The notes under the pieces are model-generated. The model was not told where the DNA came from. It saw only the letters and a list, made by a program, of their open reading frames with translations, and searched no databases. Source: Nonlabens spongiae (GTDB lineage Bacteria; Bacteroidota; Bacteroidia; Flavobacteriales; Flavobacteriaceae). From it: a DNA stretch of 64,000 bases. Within the stretch, counting starts at the first letter, position 1. Each line of letters begins with the position of its first letter. This document shows positions 61,968-64,000 of the stretch, one piece after another. The translations under genes and the position numbers were made by a program. Where the stretch lies: assembly GCF_002117125.1 (NCBI RefSeq), contig NZ_CP019344.1, positions 992,001 to 1,056,000 on the forward strand. Reading direction: 5' to 3'.

Positions 61968-62203
61968 ACTAACAATTGAGAACAGAAAGCCTCCTCCGAG
62001 GGGGTTGGGGGTGTTTAATTCCCCTATTTAAAATCGAGATCGAAAAGCCAATTCCCCTACCCTAAAGGGTGTGGCTTTTCCAATTACATTTTTATTTCGA
62101 ATTAGTGGAAACTCTGCCCTTCAGGGTTAGGGAAAAGGCTTCGGTAAAAAGATTTATGATGTCATGCTGAGTCTGTCGAAGCATATCTTAAATTACCTTA
62201 AAA
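61968..62203. other. Repeat-rich intergenic region
   Basis: No gene is supported. It contains CCTC...GAGG and CCCT...AGGG mini-inverted repeats and the possible terminator at 62042-62081. Confidence 0.5.
62042..62081. terminator. Possible hairpin terminator
   Basis: GAAAAGCCA pairs with TGGCTTTTC, with an inner CCCT/AGGG stem. It lies about 100 bases past the RluA-family stop. The T-run is only partial. Confidence 0.45.
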
Positions 62204-62516
62204 TGGTGGCTGAGGCTCTCGAAGTCCGGAATTCAAAATCCGAATCAAACTGCAAACTGACCACTTTAAGCGCCCTTCGAGTACTATGCCCTCAGGGCTC
62301 GGCTTTTAATAGTATAACCGAGGGCTGAGGCTCTCGAAGCCCGAAATACGAATTCCAACTGCAACTGACTACTGCCACTCTAAGCGCCCTTCCATCGCTA
62401 CATCCTCATGGCTCGGAATCTGAAATTTAAATGAGGACTGAGGCTCTCGAAGCCCGAAAATGCGAGTTTCAGCGACAACCGCCTACTGCCTAATGCCTAT
62501 AGCTTACTGCCTACTA
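62204..62516. repeat. Three tandem hairpin repeats of about 114 bp (BIME-like)
   Basis: CTGAGGCTCTCGAAG occurs at 62210, 62325 and 62438 (spacing 115 and 113). Each unit also has AACTGC-type and TAAGCGCCCTTC-type segments. Inverted pairs are seen inside units, for example CCTCAGGGCTCGG (62290) with CCGAGGGCTGAGG (62318). The third unit ends in the heptads at 62482. Confidence 0.85.
62482..62516. repeat. Heptameric array overlapping the SulP stop codon
   Basis: Five 7-base units (CCTACTG, CCTAATG, CCTATAG, CTTACTG, CCTACTA). Read on the minus strand, the first unit starts with the TAG stop of the SulP gene, like the array at 47673. Confidence 0.8.
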
Positions 62517-64000
62517 AACCTCCGCATCCATCAAATCGGTAGCGATGTGGTAGCGAGGATCCTCTACACTGGTCTCAATAATGGTTTCAAACTCGGGATT
62601 GCGGCGCATGAGCAGCTCCTTACATTCCGGACTTAGATGGGTCAATTTGATCTGTTTCCCTTGATCGAGGTATTTATTGGCCACATTTCTTAAAGCTTCG
62701 ATTCCGCTATGGTCTTGTACCCTACTTTCCATAAAATCGATCTCGATCTTTTCTGGATCTTCCTTGGGATCGAACTTGGCGTTAAAATCTGTTACTGACC
62801 CAAAGAATAATGGTCCCCAAATTTCATAGACTTTGGTTCCATCTTCCTTGATCTTTTTTCGTGCGCGGATGCGTTTTGCATTCTGCCATGCAAAAACTAA
62901 CGCACTCATAATCACCCCTACGATTACCGCAATAGCGAGATCCTTCCAAACCGTAATCGCACTTACCGCGATAAGAACGAGAAGATCTGCCAGCGGAATT
63001 TTATTGATAATCCTGAAACTACTCCAAGCAAAAGTTCCGATCACGACCATAAACATGACTCCTACAAGCGCTGCGATGGGAATTTGTTCAATAATCGGTG
63101 CTCCAAATAAGATAAACATCAATAATGCAACGGCAGCAACCACGCCAGAAAGCCTTCCTCGACCACCTGAATTTACATTGATGATGGACTGACCGATCAT
63201 GGCACAGCCTCCCATTCCACCGAAGAGCCCATTCACAATATTTGCCGATCCTTGCGCGACGCATTCACGGTTACCACTACCTCTAGTTTCCGTTAACTCA
63301 TCTACAAGATTTAAGGTCATCAATGATTCCACAAGACCTACAGCGGCAAGTGATAAAGCTGTAACCAGAACAAGCCCCCAGTTTCCAGCCATGGTATCAA
63401 ACAGCGTAAAAATTTGAAATTGGAATTCTGGTAAAGATCCTTGAAGACCTGAACCACCACCGTCTCTAATAAAACTACCTACGGTTGCAACGTCGACTTT
63501 GAACAGAATAGTAATAGCTGCAACTACTACAATTCCCGTAAGAGCCGCTGGGACTGCTTTTGTCAACTTGGGTAAAAAATACATTATGGCCATGGTAAGC
63601 GCAACCAGTCCCAGCATGATATAAAGTGGTGTGCCTTCTAACCATGTTTTGGCATCGCCTTCACCAGTCGTGAAGAAATCAAGCTGCGCGAGAAAAATCA
63701 CGATCGCCAGACCGTTTACAAATCCCATCATCACGGGATGCGGAATCAATCTTACAAACTTCCCAAGCTTGAAAACTCCTGCCGAGATCTGTATAGCACC
63801 AACGATTAGCAGAGTGATAAAAAGCCACTGCAGTCCCAGATTTTCCATGGGCTGGGCGAGTTCCATTCCTACCTCATTTCCTTTATTGATCAGGTTGATC
63901 ATTACTACGGCCATAGCTCCCGTTGCACCAGAAATCATTCCCGGTCGTCCACCAAATAATGAAGTAATTAATCCCATCATAAAGGCTCCGTAAAGTCCTA
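62514..64000 (-). CDS. SulP-family inorganic anion transporter (5' part beyond window)
   Basis: Membrane transporter of the SulP/SLC26 family, likely for sulfate, bicarbonate or a related anion. The frame stays open to the window edge: before the Met at 63980 it reads GLYGAF, matching the family's GLYGAF segment, so the true start lies outside. Several TM helices, SGATGAMAVV and NIVNGLFGGMGGCAMIGQS follow, and the C-terminal STAS domain (about last 130 residues, FMESRVQDHSGIEALRNVANKY) ends HIATDLMDAEV. The stop codon is within a heptameric array. Confidence 0.92.
   Translation of the reverse strand, partial: GLYGAFMMGLITSLFGGRPGMISGATGAMAVVMINLINKGNEVGMELAQPMENLGLQWLFITLLIVGAIQISAGVFKLGKFVRLIPHPVMMGFVNGLAIVIFLAQLDFFTTGEGDAKTWLEGTPLYIMLGLVALTMAIMYFLPKLTKAVPAALTGIVVVAAITILFKVDVATVGSFIRDGGGSGLQGSLPEFQFQIFTLFDTMAGNWGLVLVTALSLAAVGLVESLMTLNLVDELTETRGSGNRECVAQGSANIVNGLFGGMGGCAMIGQSIINVNSGGRGRLSGVVAAVALLMFILFGAPIIEQIPIAALVGVMFMVVIGTFAWSSFRIINKIPLADLLVLIAVSAITVWKDLAIAVIVGVIMSALVFAWQNAKRIRARKKIKEDGTKVYEIWGPLFFGSVTDFNAKFDPKEDPEKIEIDFMESRVQDHSGIEALRNVANKYLDQGKQIKLTHLSPECKELLMRRNPEFETIIETSVEDPRYHIATDLMDAEV

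Noticed and set aside
63980-63982. Start codon of the SulP transporter at 63980
   Set aside because: The frame continues upstream to the window edge and reads GLYGAF, the family sequence that precedes this Met, so the gene is simply cut by the window.
1-64000. Prophage, insertion sequence, integron or defence island
   Set aside because: I found no transposase, integrase, phage structural, restriction or toxin-antitoxin gene that I could support.
1-64000. tRNA or rRNA genes
   Set aside because: No cloverleaf or rRNA core sequence was recognised in the intergenic regions on either strand.

Overview
The window is a chromosomal segment of a member of the Bacteroidota, almost certainly family Flavobacteriaceae. 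The evidence is a type IX secretion cargo protein with a type B (gliding-motility-type) C-terminal domain, a second cargo with a type A domain, two SusC/CirA-like TonB receptors with carboxypeptidase-regulatory N-termini, many short SPII lipoproteins, and promoters of the Bacteroidota type (TTTG, 17-23 bases, TAnnTTTG). Base composition is AT-rich. A marine genus such as Nonlabens or Dokdonia is a guess from general resemblance and is not proven here. I see no phage, transposase, CRISPR array, rRNA or tRNA.

Layout. 0.1-10 kb: a giant T9SS type B protein, a VOC protein, an S41 peptidase, an enoyl-CoA hydratase, an OmpA lipoprotein and a further lipoprotein. 10-21 kb: folE, a TonB receptor with a His-rich small partner, a PaaZ fusion protein with a duplicated 3' end, an MG2/plug-like exported protein and hutI. 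21-29 kb: an aldo/keto reductase, the zapB-like/zapA/6S RNA/rny unit, an M23 peptidase and a TonB receptor that starts on TTG. 29-39 kb: cysteine desulfurase, a TSP3 lipoprotein, an Smr protein, a T9SS type A protein, DUF2752, an AraC regulator, an acyl-CoA carboxylase beta subunit and a DEAD-box helicase. 39-50 kb: NADP-type isocitrate dehydrogenase, pcm, a Gfo/Idh oxidoreductase with a 3-hydroxyacyl-CoA dehydrogenase, two paralogous lipoproteins, an SDR, the SRP RNA, glutamine cyclotransferase, a thioesterase, a beta-helix lipoprotein and DUF808. 50-64 kb: a PagL-like outer-membrane protein, an outer-membrane beta-barrel, the rel/fur/purA operon, DUF1015 with yggS, a muramidase-like protein, an M42 peptidase, an RluA-type synthase and a SulP transporter cut by the window end.

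Most genes are housekeeping or envelope genes in short operons. Clear units are zapB-zapA-6S-rny (one strong promoter), rel-fur-purA (tight or overlapping junctions), DUF1015-yggS, and M23-TonB receptor. Carbon metabolism is represented by leucine-type carboxylase, PaaZ, hydratase and hydroxyacyl-CoA dehydrogenase genes, which are scattered and not clustered.

The most striking feature is not a gene. A 14-bp perfect palindrome, GCTTTCGCGAAAGC (usually 16 bp, CGCTTTCGCGAAAGCG), occurs 15 times, plus three degenerate copies. It lies in intergenic DNA and also inside coding sequences in all three phases, where it is read as AFAKA, LSRKR or FRES. Other non-genic structure includes 7-bp tandem arrays that begin at stop codons, BIME-like hairpin repeats near 62.2-62.5 kb, and a duplicated PaaZ 3' end that flanks a small membrane-protein gene.
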